Under the pieces are notes generated by a model that was not told the origin of the DNA, searched no databases, and saw only the letters and a program-made list of their open reading frames with translations. From positions 124,001 to 188,000 of the forward strand of contig NZ_WKYV01000003.1 in assembly GCF_009677585.1 (NCBI RefSeq): 64,000 nt of DNA, in the 5' to 3' direction. Both the position numbers and the translations under genes were made by a program. Of this stretch, positions 41,819-52,132 are shown in pieces. The DNA comes from Lactonifactor sp. BIOML-A5 (GTDB lineage Bacteria; Bacillota; Clostridia; Lachnospirales; Lachnospiraceae). Within the stretch, counting starts at the first letter, position 1. Every line of letters begins with the position of its first letter.

Positions 41819-43498
41819 TTAAACTTCCATAATAACCGGCAGCACCATGGGACTCCTCTTAATCTTCTTCCAAAGATAGTGATCCATCCCGTCCCTGATC
41901 TCTGACTTTATATATCCCCAGTCTCTGCTCTTCCTGCCCTCGCATTTCTCGATGGCCTTCAGGGCGACTTTTCTCATCTCCCGAATTAATTCTTCTGATT
42001 CCCTGATATACACAAAGCCTCTGGATATGATATCCGGGCCTGCCAGGAGTCTGTTGGTTCCTTTTTCAAAGCTCATGGTTACGATAATGATCCCATCCTC
42101 GGACAGACTCTGCCGGTCACGGAGAACAATATTGCCCACATCGCCCACTCCAAGGCCGTCTACATAGATGCCCCCTGCCTGTACTTTTGAGGTAACTCTT
42201 CCCCTCTCCTGGGACAGTTCCAGAACATCTCCGGCATCTAGTACAAACACATGATCCTTTTCGATTCCCAGGTCCTGCGCCACATTGGCCCCTGCAAGCA
42301 GATGCCTGTACTCACCGTGGACAGGAATTGCATACTGTGGTTTTAAGAGTGAATAGATAAGCTTTATCTCTTCCTGGCAGGCATGTCCTGAGACATGGGT
42401 GTCCTGGAATATAACATTTGCGCCTTTACGAGCCAGTTCATTTACTACTCTGGATACCGCTTTTTCATTGCCGGGTATAGGCGTAGAGCTGAAAATAATG
42501 ACATCGTTTGGCTTTATCACTACCTTTTTGTGTGTGGAATCTGCCATGCGGGAAAGTGCCGCCATTGCCTCTCCCTGGCTTCCGGTGGTGATAAACACCA
42601 GTTTCTCATCCGGATACCGGTTCATCTGCTCCACTTCTATCAGGGTGTTTTCAGGAACCGTTACATATCCAAGCTCCTCAGCAATCTTAATCACTGTCTC
42701 CATGCTCCGGCCCTGCAGGATAACTTTTCTTCCAAATTTATATGCCGTATTCATAATCTGCTGCACCCGGTCAACATTAGAAGCAAAGGTTGCCACAATA
42801 ATTCGGTTTCCCTTATTCTCTGAGAACAGCATATCAAACGTTTTTGCCACCTTCGTTTCAGATGGGGTAAACCCGGGACGCATGGCATTTGTGCTGTCAC
42901 ACATCACTGCCAATACTCCTTTTTTGCCGAGGATACCCATACGCTGCAGATCAATAGCTTCCCCAAACAGGGGGGTATAATCCACCTTAAAGTCCCCGGT
43001 GTGGAATATCATACCCGCGGGCGTATAGATAGCCAGTGCTGCTGCGCCTGCTATACTGTGATTTGTCTTGACAAATTCTATGCGCATTTCCCCAAGATTC
43101 ACACAGCCGCCCTGCTTCACCACCTTGCGCTTCGTCTTCTTCAGAAGCTTCGCTTCCTCCAGCTTATGCTCAATCAATCCCATAGTAAGCCTGGTGGCAT
43201 AGACAGGTACGTTAATCTGCGGCAAAATATAAGGCAGAGCCCCTATATGGTCCTCGTGTCCGTGAGTAATAACAAAACCCTTCACTTTCTCCCGGTTCTG
43301 AACCAGATATGTCACATCCGGAATCACCTTGTCAATCCCCAGCATGTCATCATCCGGAAAAGAAATCCCGCAGTCTACCACAACAATGGTTTCCCCATAT
43401 TCAATAGCCGTAATGTTCATGCCTATCTTATCCAGGCCACCCAGGGGAATGATCTTTACCTCTTTGCTCATTTTCAATTGTTTTTCTTTTTGATTCAA
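41819..43498 (-). CDS. rnj: Ribonuclease J
   Basis: The product is 559 residues, the normal size. The metallo-beta-lactamase core has HGHEDHIGALP (about 80-90), IFHTGDFKVD, and the beta-CASP region VATFASNVDRVQQI, TTGSQGE and SGHA; a C-terminal domain follows. It processes and degrades RNA as endonuclease and 5'-3' exonuclease. The TTG at 43498 is chosen because AGAGG lies before it; an ATG nine codons later (43471) has no ribosome site. Only one copy is in the window, so the symbol is given without a paralogue number. The decarboxylase gene follows on the same strand. Confidence 0.93.
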   Translation of the reverse strand: MNQKEKQLKMSKEVKIIPLGGLDKIGMNITAIEYGETIVVVDCGISFPDDDMLGIDKVIPDVTYLVQNREKVKGFVITHGHEDHIGALPYILPQINVPVYATRLTMGLIEHKLEEAKLLKKTKRKVVKQGGCVNLGEMRIEFVKTNHSIAGAAALAIYTPAGMIFHTGDFKVDYTPLFGEAIDLQRMGILGKKGVLAVMCDSTNAMRPGFTPSETKVAKTFDMLFSENKGNRIIVATFASNVDRVQQIMNTAYKFGRKVILQGRSMETVIKIAEELGYVTVPENTLIEVEQMNRYPDEKLVFITTGSQGEAMAALSRMADSTHKKVVIKPNDVIIFSSTPIPGNEKAVSRVVNELARKGANVIFQDTHVSGHACQEEIKLIYSLLKPQYAIPVHGEYRHLLAGANVAQDLGIEKDHVFVLDAGDVLELSQERGRVTSKVQAGGIYVDGLGVGDVGNIVLRDRQSLSEDGIIIVTMSFEKGTNRLLAGPDIISRGFVYIRESEELIREMRKVALKAIEKCEGRKSRDWGYIKSEIRDGMDHYLWKKIKRSPMVLPVIMEV

Positions 43499-43530
43499 AT
43501 AATACCTCTTTTCTTTTTTGTTTTCCTTGC

Positions 43531-43562
43531 TCTGTCAGCCATTTTGACAGACTGCAATTATA
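43531..43562 (-). promoter_or_regulatory. Possible -10 and leader hairpin of the RNase J gene
   Basis: Minus-strand TATAAT at 43562-43557, with no clear -35. Just downstream TCTGTCA and TGACAGA (43551-43531) can form a 7-bp hairpin in the leader. The rest of the 415 bases between RNase J and tuf holds the small reading frame at 43773 and the tuf terminator. Confidence 0.35.
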
Positions 43563-43772
43563 GTTTCTTTTATTTAATATACTGTCTGCATTTCTTTTCA
43601 TAAAACAGCCCTATCCGATTGGGAAAAATAGATATGACCACTTTTTAAAAGCCTGTGCAATGATCTCTCATAGCTGCACCACAATATCTTTTCTCTTTCT
43701 TCACGAACAAACAATTAGATATAGTATACACCTCTTTGCTAAAAGAAGCAAGTCCATCTGAGGTGCGTCTCT

Positions 43773-43910
43773 ATGGGAGAGCTGAAATACAATTTTGCAG
43801 ACTATATAAAAGGTGCTCCCTGCATGGGTACAAAGGAATCCCTTGGTTTTCAGATTTACAAAAAGGCTCCCGAGGAAATCCTCGGAAGCCTTGATTTTAC
43901 GAATAATTAA
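43773..43910 (+). CDS. Possible 45-residue protein, antisense to the tuf terminator
   Basis: The frame starts with MGELKYNFADYIKGAP, preceded by GAGGTG seven bases before the ATG, and ends in TAA four bases before the tuf stop on the other strand. AT-rich -10-like sequence (TATAGT) lies about 35 bases upstream. The last 17 codons read through the tuf terminator hairpin, which argues for chance. I recognise no family. Confidence 0.25.
   Translation: MGELKYNFADYIKGAPCMGTKESLGFQIYKKAPEEILGSLDFTNN
43860..43892 (-). terminator. Rho-independent terminator after tuf
   Basis: Minus-strand AAGGCTTCCGAGG pairs with CCTCGGGAGCCTT around ATTT (one mismatch), followed by a T-run, 20-50 bases after the tuf stop. 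End of the str operon. Confidence 0.85.
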
Positions 43911-43913
43911 TAA

Positions 43914-45107
43914 TTACTCAATAATCTGAGCAACACGTCCTGATCCTACAGTACGTCCGCCTTCACGGATAGCAAATGTAAGACCCTGATCCATAGCGAT
44001 TGGGTGGATCAGTTCGATTGTCATCTCTACGTTATCGCCAGGCATGCACATTTCTGTACCAGCTGGTAATTCAATAACACCTGTAACGTCAGTTGTTCTG
44101 AAGTAGAACTGAGGTCTGTAGTTGTTGAAGAAAGGAGTATGACGTCCACCTTCATCTTTTGTCAGAACGTAAACCTGAGCGGTAAATTTTGTATGGCATT
44201 TGATGGAACCTGGTTTTGCGAGAACCTGTCCTCTTTCGATTTCAGTTCTCTGAACACCACGAAGCAGCGCACCGATGTTATCACCAGCCTGAGCCTCGTC
44301 AAGTAATTTACGGAACATTTCGATTCCTGTTACAACTACTTTACGTGTCTCTTCTTTGATACCAACGATTTCAACTTCTTCAGATACATGCAGAGTACCA
44401 GCTTCTACTCTACCTGTAGCAACTGTACCACGTCCTGTGATAGAGAATACGTCCTCTACAGGCATGATAAATGGCTTGTCTGTATCTCTCTGAGGATCTG
44501 GAACCCATTCGTCAACAGCTTTCATTAACTCAAGGATCTTATCTCCCCATTCGCTCTGAGGATCTTCCAGAGCTTTTAAAGCGGAACCCTGGATGATAGG
44601 AGTATCATCACCTGGGAATTCGTACTCGTTCAGTAACTCACGGATCTCCATGTCTACTAACTCAAGTAATTCTTCGTCGTCTACCATATCACATTTGTTC
44701 ATGAATACAACGATATATGGTACACCTACCTGACGGGATAACAGGATGTGCTCTTTTGTCTGAGCCATAACACCGTCTGTAGCAGCAACAACTAAGATAG
44801 CACCGTCCATCTGAGCAGCACCAGTGATCATGTTCTTAACGTAGTCAGCATGTCCTGGGCAGTCAACGTGTGCGTAATGTCTGTTTTCTGTCTCATACTC
44901 AACGTGAGCTGTAGAGATAGTGATTCCACGTTCTCTTTCTTCGGGAGCTTTATCGATATTTTCGAAAGCAACAGCCTGACCTGTACCTAATCTTTCGTGA
45001 AGAGTTTTTGTAATAGCAGCTGTTAAGGTTGTTTTACCATGGTCAACGTGTCCGATGGTACCAATGTTACAATGCGGTTTGTTTCTTTCAAATTTAGCTT
45101 TAGCCAT
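43914..45107 (-). CDS. tuf: Elongation factor Tu
   Basis: The product is 397 residues. GTPase motifs are GHVDHGKTT (19-27), DCPGHADY and NKCDMVDD; domains 2 and 3 are complete ([36 protein letters not shown]) and it ends in [13 protein letters not shown]. It delivers aminoacyl-tRNA to the ribosome. Codon use is strongly restricted, as in highly expressed genes. AAGGAGG precedes the ATG. It is the last gene of rpsL-rpsG-fusA-tuf and has its own promoter in the 146-base gap after fusA. Confidence 0.98.
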   Translation of the reverse strand: MAKAKFERNKPHCNIGTIGHVDHGKTTLTAAITKTLHERLGTGQAVAFENIDKAPEERERGITISTAHVEYETENRHYAHVDCPGHADYVKNMITGAAQMDGAILVVAATDGVMAQTKEHILLSRQVGVPYIVVFMNKCDMVDDEELLELVDMEIRELLNEYEFPGDDTPIIQGSALKALEDPQSEWGDKILELMKAVDEWVPDPQRDTDKPFIMPVEDVFSITGRGTVATGRVEAGTLHVSEEVEIVGIKEETRKVVVTGIEMFRKLLDEAQAGDNIGALLRGVQRTEIERGQVLAKPGSIKCHTKFTAQVYVLTKDEGGRHTPFFNNYRPQFYFRTTDVTGVIELPAGTEMCMPGDNVEMTIELIHPIAMDQGLTFAIREGGRTVGSGRVAQIIE

Positions 45108-45191
45108 TTTGAATGTCCTCCTTAATACATATGCGCCCCTCTGGGCAAATTGTTTTTTTTCGCTATTTTACTACTGAACCTGCTATCCTTG

Positions 45192-45220
45192 ATTATATTG
45201 CAAAACAGGGATATTTGCAA
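45192..45220 (-). promoter_or_regulatory. tuf promoter
   Basis: Minus-strand TTGCAA (45220-45215), 17-bp spacer, TATAAT (45197-45192), in the fusA-tuf gap. It would add tuf transcripts to those from the rpsL promoter. Confidence 0.7.
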
Positions 45221-45253
45221 GGAAAATTTAACAAGTTATAGGATAAAACGGGA

Positions 45254-47371
45254 TTATTTCCCTATTGCAGAAATAACCTTTTCCTGTACAGACTTCGGTA
45301 CTGGCTCATATCTGTCAAAGAACATGGAGTAGTTGCCTCGTCCCTGTGTTCTGGAACGCAAGTCTGTAGAATAGCCGAACATCTCAGCCAGCGGAACGAA
45401 TCCACGAATCATCTTGCCGCCGCCGATGTCGTCCATACCCTCGATGCGGCCACGACGGGAGTTGATATCACCGATAACATCACCCATGTAGTCTTCCGGA
45501 GTAGTAACCTCGACTCTCATAATAGGCTCCAGCAGTACGGGAGCGGCTTTCTGCATCGCTTCCTTAAATGCCAGAGAACCGGCAATGTGGAATGCCATTT
45601 CACTGGAGTCAACTTCATGGTAAGAACCGTCGTACACGGTAGCATGAATACCGACAACAGGGAAACCTCCCAGAGATCCGGCCTTCATAGCTTCCTCGAT
45701 ACCCTCGCCTACTGCAGGGATGTATTCCTTCGGAATGGCACCGCCCACAACCGCAGTATCAAACTTGTACAGTTCTTCACCGTTGGCATCCATAGGCTCG
45801 AATCTAACTTTACAGTGTCCGTACTGTCCGCGTCCACCGGACTGTTTTGCGTATTTGCTGTCAACATCCGCAGATTTAGTGAAGGTTTCTTTGTAAGCAA
45901 CCTGAGGAGCACCTACGTTTGCTTCCACTTTGAACTCACGCAGAAGTCTGTCCACGATGATTTCCAGGTGAAGCTCACCCATACCGGCGATGATTGTCTG
46001 TCCTGTCTCCTGATCTGTGTGTGCACGGAAGGTTGGATCTTCCTCAGCAAGTTTTGCAAGAGCCTCTCCCAATTTACCCTGTCCTGCTTTTGTCTTAGGC
46101 TCGATTGCCAGCTCGATAACTGGTTCGGGGAATTCCATAGACTCAAGAATTACGGGATGCTGGTCATCACATATAGTATCGCCAGTAGTTGTGAATTTGA
46201 AACCGATAGCGGCTGCAATATCTCCTGCAAATACTTTATCTAACTCAGCTCTCTTATTGGCATGCATCTGAAGGATACGGCCAACACGTTCTTTCTTATT
46301 CTTAGTAGCATTTAATACGTAAGAACCGGAATTCATAGAACCGGAATATACTCTGAAGTATGCCAGCTTACCAACGAATGGGTCTGTCATAATCTTGAAT
46401 GCCAGCGCGGAGAATGGTTCGTCATCGGAAGAATGTCTCTCGATCTCGTTTCCATCCAGGTCTATACCCTTGATTGCAGGTATGTCTGTAGGAGCCGGCA
46501 TAAACTCAAGGATTGCGTCCAGCAGTTTCTGAACACCCTTGTTTCTGTAAGCAGTACCGCAGCAAACCGGAATACAGGCACATTCGCAGGTTCCTTTTCT
46601 CAGAACCGCTTTCAGGCTTTCTACCGATGGCTCTTCCCCTTCCAGGTATTCCATCATCAGGTCGTCGTCCAGCTCACAGATTTTTTCAACTAATTCTGTA
46701 TGATACAGTTCTGCATCATCCTTCATATCTTCGGGAATGTCTGTGATTGAGATATCTTCGCCCTTCTCATCGTTATAGATATAAGCTTTCATCTCAAACA
46801 GGTCAATGATTCCCTGGAAATCGTCCTCTTTGCCGATTGGCAGCTGAAGACAGATTGCGTTTTTACCTAATCTTGTCTTAATCTGATCTACTGCATTGTA
46901 GAAATCAGCTCCCAGAATATCCATCTTATTGATGAATGCCATTCTGGGTACGTTATAGGTATCAGCCTGACGCCAAACGTTTTCAGACTGAGGTTCAACA
47001 CCACCCTTTGCACAGAAGACACCGACAGCGCCGTCTAATACACGGAGTGAACGCTCAACTTCTACTGTAAAGTCAACGTGTCCCGGAGTATCAATAATAT
47101 TGATACGGTGTTCCAGAGCACCCGGCTTAGTCTTACAGTTTTCCTGTAAAGTCCAGTGGCAAGTTGTAGCGGCTGAAGTGATTGTGATACCCCTTTCCTG
47201 CTCCTGTTCCATCCAGTCCATGGTAGCAGTACCTTCGTGTGTATCTCCAATTTTATAGTTAACACCGGTATAATATAAGATACGCTCTGTCAGAGTGGTC
47301 TTACCCGCATCAATGTGGGCCATAATACCAATGTTTCTGGTTCTCTCTAATGGATATTCTCTTCCAGCCAA
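45254..47371 (-). CDS. fusA: Elongation factor G
   Basis: The product is 705 residues, slightly longer than E. coli EF-G. GTPase motifs are AHIDAGKTT (17-25), DTPGHVDFT and NKMD; the switch I region holds [11 protein letters not shown]. Domain IV contains GGRGQYGHC and domain [23 protein letters not shown]. It drives ribosomal translocation. It starts 14 bases after rpsG with AAAGGAGG in the gap. No rpoBC-like neighbour lies between; the tuf promoter follows its stop. Confidence 0.98.
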   Translation of the reverse strand: MAGREYPLERTRNIGIMAHIDAGKTTLTERILYYTGVNYKIGDTHEGTATMDWMEQEQERGITITSAATTCHWTLQENCKTKPGALEHRINIIDTPGHVDFTVEVERSLRVLDGAVGVFCAKGGVEPQSENVWRQADTYNVPRMAFINKMDILGADFYNAVDQIKTRLGKNAICLQLPIGKEDDFQGIIDLFEMKAYIYNDEKGEDISITDIPEDMKDDAELYHTELVEKICELDDDLMMEYLEGEEPSVESLKAVLRKGTCECACIPVCCGTAYRNKGVQKLLDAILEFMPAPTDIPAIKGIDLDGNEIERHSSDDEPFSALAFKIMTDPFVGKLAYFRVYSGSMNSGSYVLNATKNKKERVGRILQMHANKRAELDKVFAGDIAAAIGFKFTTTGDTICDDQHPVILESMEFPEPVIELAIEPKTKAGQGKLGEALAKLAEEDPTFRAHTDQETGQTIIAGMGELHLEIIVDRLLREFKVEANVGAPQVAYKETFTKSADVDSKYAKQSGGRGQYGHCKVRFEPMDANGEELYKFDTAVVGGAIPKEYIPAVGEGIEEAMKAGSLGGFPVVGIHATVYDGSYHEVDSSEMAFHIAGSLAFKEAMQKAAPVLLEPIMRVEVTTPEDYMGDVIGDINSRRGRIEGMDDIGGGKMIRGFVPLAEMFGYSTDLRSRTQGRGNYSMFFDRYEPVPKSVQEKVISAIGK

Positions 47372-47385
47372 TGGATTTTCCTCCT

Positions 47386-47910
<525 letters not shown>

Positions 47911-48102
47911 TTAAATCATAGGTACTCACATGGCGTATGCACACCTACTATGTGTTCGCACTCGGTAAATTCTCTATCGATAAACCCGCAGCCACCGCTA
48001 GGTTCTTCTGGAATCCCGGTACAAATGATAGCATTTTGTGATTCTATTGATTTGTTTAATTAGTTAGTCCGTATTACCAGTGCTTTTCTGGCCTTCGGTT
48101 TA

Positions 48103-48519
48103 TTATTTCTGTTTTGGTCTCTTAGCACCGTATTTAGAACGTGCCTGTCTTCTATTAGCAACGCCTGCAGTGTCAAGGGTTCCACGTACGATATGATATC
48201 TGGTACCTGGTAAATCCTTTACCCTGCCGCCACGGATCAGAACAACGCTATGCTCCTGTAAGTTATGACCTTCTCCTGGGATATAGCTTGTTACTTCAAT
48301 ACCGTTGGAAAGACGTACTCTGGCGATTTTTCTAAGCGCTGAGTTAGGCTTCTTAGGGGTAGCTGTCTTAACTGCTGTACATACACCTCTTTTTTGTGGT
48401 GATGACATGTTTGTGGATTTCTTCTTTAAAGAGTTGAAGCTCTTCTGAAGTGCCGGTGCAGTAGACTTCTTTACAGATGTCTGTCTTCCTTTTCTTACTA
48501 ACTGATTAAATGTTGGCAT
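48103..48519 (-). CDS. rpsL: 30S ribosomal protein S12
   Basis: The product is 138 residues. The decoding-site loops KKPNSALRK (with the Lys altered in streptomycin resistance, here the wild-type Lys) and [28 protein letters not shown] are intact. AGGAGGTGA precedes the ATG. It starts the str operon from a consensus promoter at 48648-48676, with a leader of about 120 bases. In this genome it does not directly follow rpoC. Confidence 0.98.
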   Translation of the reverse strand: MPTFNQLVRKGRQTSVKKSTAPALQKSFNSLKKKSTNMSSPQKRGVCTAVKTATPKKPNSALRKIARVRLSNGIEVTSYIPGEGHNLQEHSVVLIRGGRVKDLPGTRYHIVRGTLDTAGVANRRQARSKYGAKRPKQK

Positions 48520-48647
48520 TCCAATTCACCTCCTGTATTATTTTCTTCCTAAATTCTTTGGAATATTGTGGCTGCTGGTTGTTATTCCTGTGAATAAAAA
48601 CCTTTTTTGGGCGCACGACTAGCGTGTAATTCCGTGCGCACTTATGT

Positions 48648-48676
48648 ATTATAGCTTTTGCGGCAAGTCGTGTCAA
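48648..48676 (-). promoter_or_regulatory. str operon promoter
   Basis: Perfect consensus on the minus strand: TTGACA (48676-48671), 17-bp spacer, TATAAT (48653-48648). Confidence 0.88.
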
Positions 48677-48725
48677 GGAATTTCTTGTAAAATTTTCTTT
48701 AGAAGGCCTGATTTTCCCAAGATTG

Positions 48726-48754
48726 TTGACGCTTGCGCCTGAATACTATAAAAT
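48726..48754 (+). promoter_or_regulatory. Amidase promoter
   Basis: TTGACG (48726-48731) with TAAAAT (48749-48754) 17 bp downstream; TATAAA at 48747 with a 15-bp spacer is an alternative -10. About 40 bases before the amidase start. Confidence 0.6.
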
Positions 48755-48792
48755 AAGAAGCACAAATACAAAACGTTTAATTGGAGGTACCT

Positions 48793-49791
48793 ATGGATCA
48801 ATCGCCACAGAAAAGGCCTAAAAATGTAGTTATTCTCTGTGCAGTGCTGGGAATTGCAGTGCTGGCAGTTGTTCTCTTTCTTCTTATTCCAAAGCTTACC
48901 GGAAGCAGCAGAGATTCCCGCAGCAAAAATGCCGATGCCGGGAATACACTTCTCTCGGAGAACGAGGACGCCGATGCCCTGTCAGACGCCCAGGAGAATG
49001 CCGATATACCGGAAACCCCAAAGAAGGAAGAAGAACCCGAAACCATAACAGCCACCCCTCCTGAAGTATCCGAAGAAACACCTTCCCAGACCCAGGAGAC
49101 ACCCGAGCCCCAGACACCGGATCCCCAGGAACAGCCGGCGAGTCCCCCTCAGCCTGAGGGAAACGGTCATATCGTGGCGATTGATGCCGGGCATCAGGCC
49201 CAGGGGAACAGCGAGCAGGAGCCCATCGGACCGGGAGCCGGCGAAACCAAGGCAAAGGTCGCGTCCGGAACAAGCGGAAGTGTATCTGGCCTGCAAGAGT
49301 ATGAGCTGAATCTTCAGGTTTCCCTGAAACTCAGAGACGAGCTTCAGGCAAGAGGGTATGAAGTAATCATGATACGGGAAACCAACGACGTGAATATCAG
49401 CAACGCAGAGAGAGCCCAGATTGCCAATGAGTCCGGCGCGGAGATTTTTCTGCGGATTCATGCCAACGGTTCTGACGACAGTTCCGTGAACGGCGCGCTC
49501 ACCATGGCGCCCACCTCCGGAAATCCCTATGTCAGTAATATCGCCGCTGCCTCTCAGAAGCTCTCCGGAGATGTACTGGACTGCTATTGTGCCGCCACGG
49601 GATTCAAAAAGCGTTCGGTCATGGAAGTGGATAATATGAGCGGCATCAACTGGTGTACAATCCCTGTTACCATCGTCGAAATGGGATTTATGTCTAATCC
49701 GGAGGATGACGCCAGGATGGCGGACGAAGCTATGCAGTATCAGATGGCAGAAGGTATAGCCGACGGCGTGGATCAGTATTTTACGGAGTAA
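48793..49791 (+). CDS. N-acetylmuramoyl-L-alanine amidase, membrane-anchored
   Basis: The product is 332 residues from the ATG at 48793 (GGAGG five bases upstream). A single membrane helix at about 13-35 anchors it, followed by a Glu/Pro/Thr/Gln-rich spacer (about 36-125) that may cross the wall. The Amidase_3 domain (about 128-332) has the zinc ligands His in DAGH, Glu in LQEYELN and His in RIHANG, and the catalytic Glu in VEMGFMSNPEDD. It cleaves between muramic acid and the stem peptide outside the cell. It is convergent with the kinase cluster and followed by a strong terminator. Confidence 0.92.
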   Translation: MDQSPQKRPKNVVILCAVLGIAVLAVVLFLLIPKLTGSSRDSRSKNADAGNTLLSENEDADALSDAQENADIPETPKKEEEPETITATPPEVSEETPSQTQETPEPQTPDPQEQPASPPQPEGNGHIVAIDAGHQAQGNSEQEPIGPGAGETKAKVASGTSGSVSGLQEYELNLQVSLKLRDELQARGYEVIMIRETNDVNISNAERAQIANESGAEIFLRIHANGSDDSSVNGALTMAPTSGNPYVSNIAAASQKLSGDVLDCYCAATGFKKRSVMEVDNMSGINWCTIPVTIVEMGFMSNPEDDARMADEAMQYQMAEGIADGVDQYFTE

Positions 49792-49808
49792 TTCATTATA
49801 CCTATAAT

Positions 49809-49856
49809 AAAAACACCGGAGCCGGGGATAACACGCCCCACTGCTCCGGTGTTTTT
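49809..49856. terminator. Bidirectional rho-independent terminator
   Basis: AAAAACACCGGAGC pairs perfectly (14 bp) with GCTCCGGTGTTTTT. T-runs lie on both strands, so it serves the amidase gene (+) and the small membrane protein gene (-). Confidence 0.9.
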
Positions 49857-49858
49857 AT

Positions 49859-49999
49859 TCACTCTTCCTGCCGGATATCCTCCAGCAGTCTTTTTCTCTG
49901 TCTTTTAAATATCTTCTGCAGTACAACCGTACCCAGAAGGCATAGCGCCATTCCCGCTATCCCGCCGTAAAACATAATCGTTCCTGTGGTAATTGCCAT
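49859..49999 (-). CDS. 46-residue membrane protein
   Basis: The frame reads MAITTGTIMFYGGIAGMALC at the start, giving one hydrophobic helix (about 5-27), then a very basic, helical tail (KIFKRQRKRLLEDIRQEE), so N-out/C-in topology is expected. GGGG lies five bases before the ATG (a weak site). It starts 25 bases after the kinase stop and ends directly before the bidirectional terminator, so it is the last gene of the kinase operon. I know no family; its size and place suggest a small partner of the kinase or its membrane complex (inference). Confidence 0.65.
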   Translation of the reverse strand: MAITTGTIMFYGGIAGMALCLLGTVVLQKIFKRQRKRLLEDIRQEE

Positions 50000-50024
50000 A
50001 TATACCCCGCTTTCCCGATCCCTC

Positions 50025-52118
50025 TCAGGTTATCCATCCGCCCTTCACCGCCTGCTGGTGGAGTTCCTCCAGGCGCTTCATCTGAGGATCCGTCTCATTA
50101 TTATCCAGCTGCTTTCGGTATAATTCCTCCGCCTTCTCATAGTACTGGCCAAACTTCTGGTAGCTTCTCTGGCTGTTTTCTTTTTCTCCCTGCCGATCGG
50201 CCTCCAAAAACGCAAGGTTTTTATAGATGCGGTAGTCTTCCCCGTATGTTTCCAGCATGCGTTCCAGTTCCTCCTCCGCCAGGTCAAATTCCTTCTGCTG
50301 ACGGTATAAGGCTGCCAGGTTCTCATCTGTAGTGTATGTCCCCCAGCCATTGTCTCTGATACTCAGCAGCGTATCTGCCGCCTTTTCTAAATATGTGTTA
50401 TCCTGGCTGTACTCTGCCATGTCCATATATGCCTGAGCCAGCCCTTCCAGCACCGCCACCTGCTCCCCGGCAGGCAAACTTGCCTTTGTCTCTTCCAGCA
50501 AAGCAATTTTCTCCCGGCACCCTTCCTCGTCTTTTCCTGCGCTGTCAATGGCCCGGCAGGCCATCACGCCGGCGCGCATACGGGTATAGTCATCCGACGC
50601 TGCTTCCAGACACTGCACAAAATACTCTTTCGCCGCTGTATAATCCTCTTTCTGAAACGCAATCTCGCCCTTCACATAAATCAGATCCCCGCTGTCTGCC
50701 CCGTTCTCCTCTGCCTCATCCAACGCCTTCCCTGCAGCATCCAGATCTCCCTCTTTGGCTAGTGCGATGGCATAATCCCGATAATAGTCACTGTTGCGGC
50801 TATCCGCACGGATGGCCTTTTCGTAGCTTCTTGCCGCATCGGGATATTTCTCTGTGTGTTCATAGGCGTTCCCCAGCAGATAGTACACATTGCCCAGCAT
50901 CTCATCCTGTTCCAGAAGCCTGCTGTCTGTAAGAATTGTGCCTGTAATATACAAAATATTTTCCTCATACTCTCCCTGGGCATTCAGGGCCACTGCTTTC
51001 TGATAATAAGCGTCAATCTGGTGGGGAAATACCTTAAGTGCTTTTTGATAGAGCGTTTCAAAATTCTCAAAGTCTGCTTCCTCAATGCTGTGGGATGCCT
51101 CTTTTATATAGCCTTCATACTGGCGCGCTTTATCCTGCTCCATCTGGATATTTCCTCTGACCGTAAGGCCTCCGCACAGCAAAAAGGCCGCCCCCAGGCC
51201 TCCGTAGATTACTCTTTGGCGGAAGACCAGCCTCTGATACCTTTTATCCTGCCTTCCCATACCCTGAATGGCCAAAAGAAGCTCTGAAGCGCTCTGAAAC
51301 CGCCGGTCCGGCCTTGCCTCCAGGCATTTCATTATTATGCCGGCAAATACCTCGCTGATTGTCACAGACGTACCTGAGACATTGTCTTGTCCGCGCCGCT
51401 CTCCCGGCCCCTGGGCTTCTCCCCGAGGTGCTCTGTACTCCCTGATGTCTCTGATATCGCCCGGCCGTCTGGCAGGGATCCTTCCTGTCATAAGGTGATA
51501 GAGCGTTGCTCCCAGGCTGTAGATGTCCGCACGGGCGTCTACGGTGCGGTATTGACTTTTTTCGTTCACAGAGCGGTTGTGCTTTGCAGCGGCAATGAGC
51601 TCCGGGGCTGCATAGCCTGGACTGTAGCCATACACTCTGGTGCCCTGTCCGTTCAGCACTGCTGATACGTTAAAGTCAATCAGACAGATATTTCCCTCAG
51701 GGGTGAGCATAATATTGGCCGGCTTAATGTCGCTGTGCACTATGGGGGGCTTCCTGCTGTGAAGATAGCTTAAGGTAGAGCATATCTGCACAGCCCACTC
51801 TGCTACCTGCTTCTGGGAAAATGTCCGTCCTTTATCCAGATATTCCTGAAAGGAATGACCGGGAATAAAATCCATCACAGTGTACACATCCCCGTCTATC
51901 TCCAGAAAATCTAACACCTGGGGAATACAGGAGTGACGCAGGTTTTTCAGAATATCCGCCTCGATTCTGCTGTCTCTGAACCCCAGAATACTGCTGTTGA
52001 TCTTTTTAAGCACAACCTCCTTTTGCAGGCGCTTGTGATAGGCTTTATAGATCGTGCCGCCCTTCCCGGCGCCGATCTTTCCAATTATGTCATATGTGTC
52101 TGAAATACGTTCCAGCAT
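50025..52118 (-). CDS. Membrane Ser/Thr protein kinase with TPR sensor region
   Basis: The product is 697 residues. The kinase domain (about 10-285) has the Gly loop GAGKGG (16-21), Lys38/39, the catalytic loop HSDIKPANIML with Asp130 (HSD in place of HRD) and DFN (148-150) in place of DFG; both variants occur in Firmicutes kinases of this type. One membrane helix follows at about 298-320. The outer part (about 335-690) holds several TPR-like repeats, where AA-rich helices such as GNAYEHTEKYPDAARSYEKAIRAD are clear. There are no PASTA repeats, so it is not PrkC. It lies between the TPR/LprI gene and a small membrane protein gene. Confidence 0.88.
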   Translation of the reverse strand: MLERISDTYDIIGKIGAGKGGTIYKAYHKRLQKEVVLKKINSSILGFRDSRIEADILKNLRHSCIPQVLDFLEIDGDVYTVMDFIPGHSFQEYLDKGRTFSQKQVAEWAVQICSTLSYLHSRKPPIVHSDIKPANIMLTPEGNICLIDFNVSAVLNGQGTRVYGYSPGYAAPELIAAAKHNRSVNEKSQYRTVDARADIYSLGATLYHLMTGRIPARRPGDIRDIREYRAPRGEAQGPGERRGQDNVSGTSVTISEVFAGIIMKCLEARPDRRFQSASELLLAIQGMGRQDKRYQRLVFRQRVIYGGLGAAFLLCGGLTVRGNIQMEQDKARQYEGYIKEASHSIEEADFENFETLYQKALKVFPHQIDAYYQKAVALNAQGEYEENILYITGTILTDSRLLEQDEMLGNVYYLLGNAYEHTEKYPDAARSYEKAIRADSRNSDYYRDYAIALAKEGDLDAAGKALDEAEENGADSGDLIYVKGEIAFQKEDYTAAKEYFVQCLEAASDDYTRMRAGVMACRAIDSAGKDEEGCREKIALLEETKASLPAGEQVAVLEGLAQAYMDMAEYSQDNTYLEKAADTLLSIRDNGWGTYTTDENLAALYRQQKEFDLAEEELERMLETYGEDYRIYKNLAFLEADRQGEKENSQRSYQKFGQYYEKAEELYRKQLDNNETDPQMKRLEELHQQAVKGGWIT

Positions 52119-52132
52119 AATTTCTTCTTCCC

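Noticed and set aside
45587..46243. Long plus-strand frames over fusA, rpoC and rpoB
   Set aside because: They are antisense to highly conserved genes, lack ribosome sites and look like shadows of biased codon use.
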